Assembly (NCBI GenBank): GCA_016125405.1
Contig: WGLW01000032.1
Span: 39,537 to 103,536, forward strand
Length of the DNA stretch: 64,000 bases
Direction of reading: 5' to 3'
Source of the DNA: Alphaproteobacteria bacterium
GTDB lineage: Bacteria; Pseudomonadota; Alphaproteobacteria; Caulobacterales; Hyphomonadaceae
The notes below the pieces were generated by a model. It saw only the letters and a list, made by a program, of their open reading frames with translations, did no database searches and was not told where the DNA came from. Shown here piece after piece: positions 62,541 to 64,000 of this stretch. Numbering within the stretch: the first letter of the stretch is position 1; each line of letters begins with the position of its first letter. The position numbers were made by a program, and so were the translations under genes.

Positions 62541-63809
62541 GTGACCGCCGAACCCGCCCCGCCGAAATCCCTGTTCCTGAAGACGATGGTCGAGCGCGGC
62601 CACGTCTACCAGATGACGGACCAGCCGGGCCTCGACGCCTACTGCGACGGCGGCGTCCCCGTCGCCTACATCGGCTTCGACTGCACGGCGAAATCCCTGC
62701 ACGTCGGCTCGCTGGTGCAGATCATGAACCTGCGCCGCCTCCAGCAGGCCGGCGGCAAACCGATCGTTCTGATGGGCGGCGGCACTACCAAAGTGGGCGA
62801 TCCCACCGACAAGGAAAAGTCGCGCCCGATCCTTTCGACCGACGAGATCGCCGCCAACATGGCGTCGATCAAACACAACTTCGAACCCTTCCTGAAATTC
62901 GGCTCCGGCCCCACCGACGCGGTGATGATCGACAACGCGGAATGGCTGGACCAGATCAAGTGGATCGAATTCCTGCGCGACTACGGCAAGCACTTCACGA
63001 TCAACAAGATGATCGCCCAGGAGACCGTGGCGCGCCGCCTGCGCAACGAGGAGCCCTACACCTTCCTCGAATTTAACTACATGCTGCTGCAGGCGTACGA
63101 CTTCCTGGAGCTGGCCCGCCGCGAGAACTGCCGCATTCAGATGGGCGGCTCGGACCAGTGGGGCAACATCGTCAACGGCATCGACCTGACCCGCCGCATC
63201 ATCGACGTGCAGGCCTTCGGCGTCACCACGCCGCTGATCACCACGGCCTCGGGCGGCAAGATGGGCAAGACGGCGGAAGGCGCCGTCTGGCTCAACCCGG
63301 ACATGCGCAGCCCGTTCGACTACTGGCAGTTCTGGCGCAACACGGAAGACGCCGATGTCGGCCGCTTCCTCCGCCTCTTCACCGACCTGCCGCTCGCCGA
63401 GATCGCAGAGCTGGAAAGCCTCCCCGGCTCGGAAATCAACGAAGCGAAAAAGCGGCTCGCCGATGAAACCACGGCGATGCTGCATGGCCCGGAGGAAGCG
63501 AAGAAGGCGCGCACGGCGGCGGAAGCTGCATTCGAACGCGGCGCGCTTTCGGAAAACCTCCCGACAGTTGAACTCGTCTGGGCCGGCGAGGATGGCTCGA
63601 TCACCCAGCGCCGCGCCGAGGCCATCGTCGCGGCCGGACTTTCACTCTCCACCAGCGCAGCGAAACGGCTGATCGCGGAAGGCGGCGTGCGCATCAACGA
63701 CGAGGTTCCGGAAGTTGGCAAGCCATACGACCGCGAAGACGTTCTCTCCGATCTCGGCGCCTTCAAGGTCGCGAAGAAGAAGCAGATCGTACTGGTCAAG
63801 CCGGTCTGA
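62541..63809 (+). CDS. tyrS: Tyrosyl-tRNA synthetase
   Basis: 422 residues from a GTG with AGGAG six bases upstream. Class I landmarks: the HIGH-type motif as HVGS (AKSLHVGSLVQIMNLRRLQ), tyrosine-pocket segments YMLLQAYDFLELARR and QMGGSDQWGNIVNGIDL, and KMSKS as KMGKT (SGGKMGKTAEGAVWLNPD). A C-terminal S4-like RNA-binding domain follows (LSTSAAKRLIAEGGVRINDE). It charges tRNA-Tyr. A hairpin without T-run lies 28 bases downstream. Confidence 0.97.
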   Translation: MTAEPAPPKSLFLKTMVERGHVYQMTDQPGLDAYCDGGVPVAYIGFDCTAKSLHVGSLVQIMNLRRLQQAGGKPIVLMGGGTTKVGDPTDKEKSRPILSTDEIAANMASIKHNFEPFLKFGSGPTDAVMIDNAEWLDQIKWIEFLRDYGKHFTINKMIAQETVARRLRNEEPYTFLEFNYMLLQAYDFLELARRENCRIQMGGSDQWGNIVNGIDLTRRIIDVQAFGVTTPLITTASGGKMGKTAEGAVWLNPDMRSPFDYWQFWRNTEDADVGRFLRLFTDLPLAEIAELESLPGSEINEAKKRLADETTAMLHGPEEAKKARTAAEAAFERGALSENLPTVELVWAGEDGSITQRRAEAIVAAGLSLSTSAAKRLIAEGGVRINDEVPEVGKPYDREDVLSDLGAFKVAKKKQIVLVKPV

Positions 63810-63837
63810 GCTGGACGCCAGCAAGAGCGCCCCGCAT

Positions 63838-63855
63838 CCCCGGCGAAGGCCGGGG
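63838..63855. repeat. REP-like GC hairpin after tyrS
   Basis: CCCCGGC-GAAG-GCCGGGG, in the context GCATCCCCGGCGAAGGCC and GGGGCCCAG, looks like the dispersed intergenic hairpin elements seen in many alphaproteobacterial genomes. Only one copy is in the window, so the repeat status is an inference. It may also help end the tyrS transcript. Confidence 0.4.
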
Positions 63856-63935
63856 CCCAGCGGCTCTATCCCCCAGCCAAGACCCAGAATCCCCAGCAAC
63901 CGCCGCGTTCGGGAATAAAGTTATCCGACACCCTT

Positions 63936-64000
63936 GTGAGTGGCCCGATCATCGCGGGCATGACGCAAGCGCCTTCACAGTCATATCGGGGTCGGCTCCC
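63936..64000 (+). CDS. Possible start of the next gene (cut by the window edge)
   Basis: A GTG at 63936 and an in-frame ATG at 63960 open a frame that is still open at 64000 (visible from the ATG: MTQAPSQSYRGRL). A GGGAATAAAG sequence at 63911-63920 may be part of a promoter of the extracytoplasmic sigma type. Too little is visible to be sure that it is a gene or to suggest a function. Confidence 0.25.
   Translation, partial: MSGPIIAGMTQAPSQSYRGRL

Overview
The window is a high-GC, densely coded bacterial chromosome segment from an alphaproteobacterium. The evidence is the trigger factor-ClpP-ClpX-Lon gene order, an Rrf2/cysteine desulfurase/SUF operon ending in SufS-SufT-SufA, and a ParE-type topoisomerase. 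The general flavour (NamZ plus DOMON-like pair, many small lipoproteins, short ATGA overlaps) fits the Caulobacterales/Hyphomonadaceae side of the class, but that placement is an inference. There are no rRNA genes, insertion sequences, prophage genes or CRISPR arrays. One tRNA, tRNA-Leu(UAG), is present. No gene-free stretch exceeds about 270 bases.

Layout. 1-8200: accessory genes, including a double-hotdog thioesterase whose last 198 bp are repeated as a dead remnant beyond a lipoprotein gene, a TIR-TolB-TPR signalling protein, a YciI protein, a 2OG-type hydroxylase with a coupled propeller-like protein, and an alpha/beta hydrolase with a DUF4197 protein. 8300-15200: a dienoyl-CoA isomerase-like crotonase, a COG4705 membrane protein that seems to start at CTG, a methyltransferase, a cytochrome c lipoprotein, and several orphans, one of them frameshifted. 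15400-21800: a D-Ala-D-Ala dipeptidase, a YihY/BrkB membrane protein with a coupled secreted repeat protein, a thiolase, and a thioredoxin-fold lipoprotein that has lost its CxxC. 21800-28300: two pieces of molybdenum cofactor synthesis (moaA-moaD and moaE-moaB), an aldo/keto reductase, a lysine methyltransferase-like gene, an epimerase and an EamA protein. 28300-38900: a GH13 alpha-glucosidase, lon, clpX, clpP, tig, tRNA-Leu, and an operon of histidine phosphatase, NAD(P)HX repair enzyme and DUF962 protein. 39100-41700: glnB-glnA and a lytic transglycosylase. 41700-49200: a lipoprotein hydrolase divergent from a LytTR regulator, a cupin gene with a broken start, parE, a DEAD-box helicase and a GGDEF cyclase. 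49200-59200: the SUF operon. 59400-64000: a COG2945 hydrolase, NamZ with a DOMON-like protein, a small membrane protein and tyrS.

How the genes work together. The best-defined units are protein quality control (tig, clpP, clpX, lon), nitrogen sensing and assimilation (glnB, glnA), Fe-S cluster assembly (regulator, two cysteine desulfurases, SufBCD, SufT, SufA) and molybdopterin synthesis (moaA, moaB, moaD, moaE). MoaA is itself a 4Fe-4S enzyme and so depends on the SUF products.

Most interesting signals: a 16-codon ORF with tandem Tyr codons directly upstream of tyrS, preceded by a good promoter and followed by alternative hairpins (possible attenuation leader); an IscR-like Rrf2 regulator with no cysteine at all heading the SUF operon; three unfamiliar genes between sufB and sufC; a 198-bp direct repeat flanking a lipoprotein gene; two gene-start frameshift or decay cases (43841 and about 13640); and Shine-Dalgarno sequences buried in hairpins at 20041-20060 and 20949-20982.
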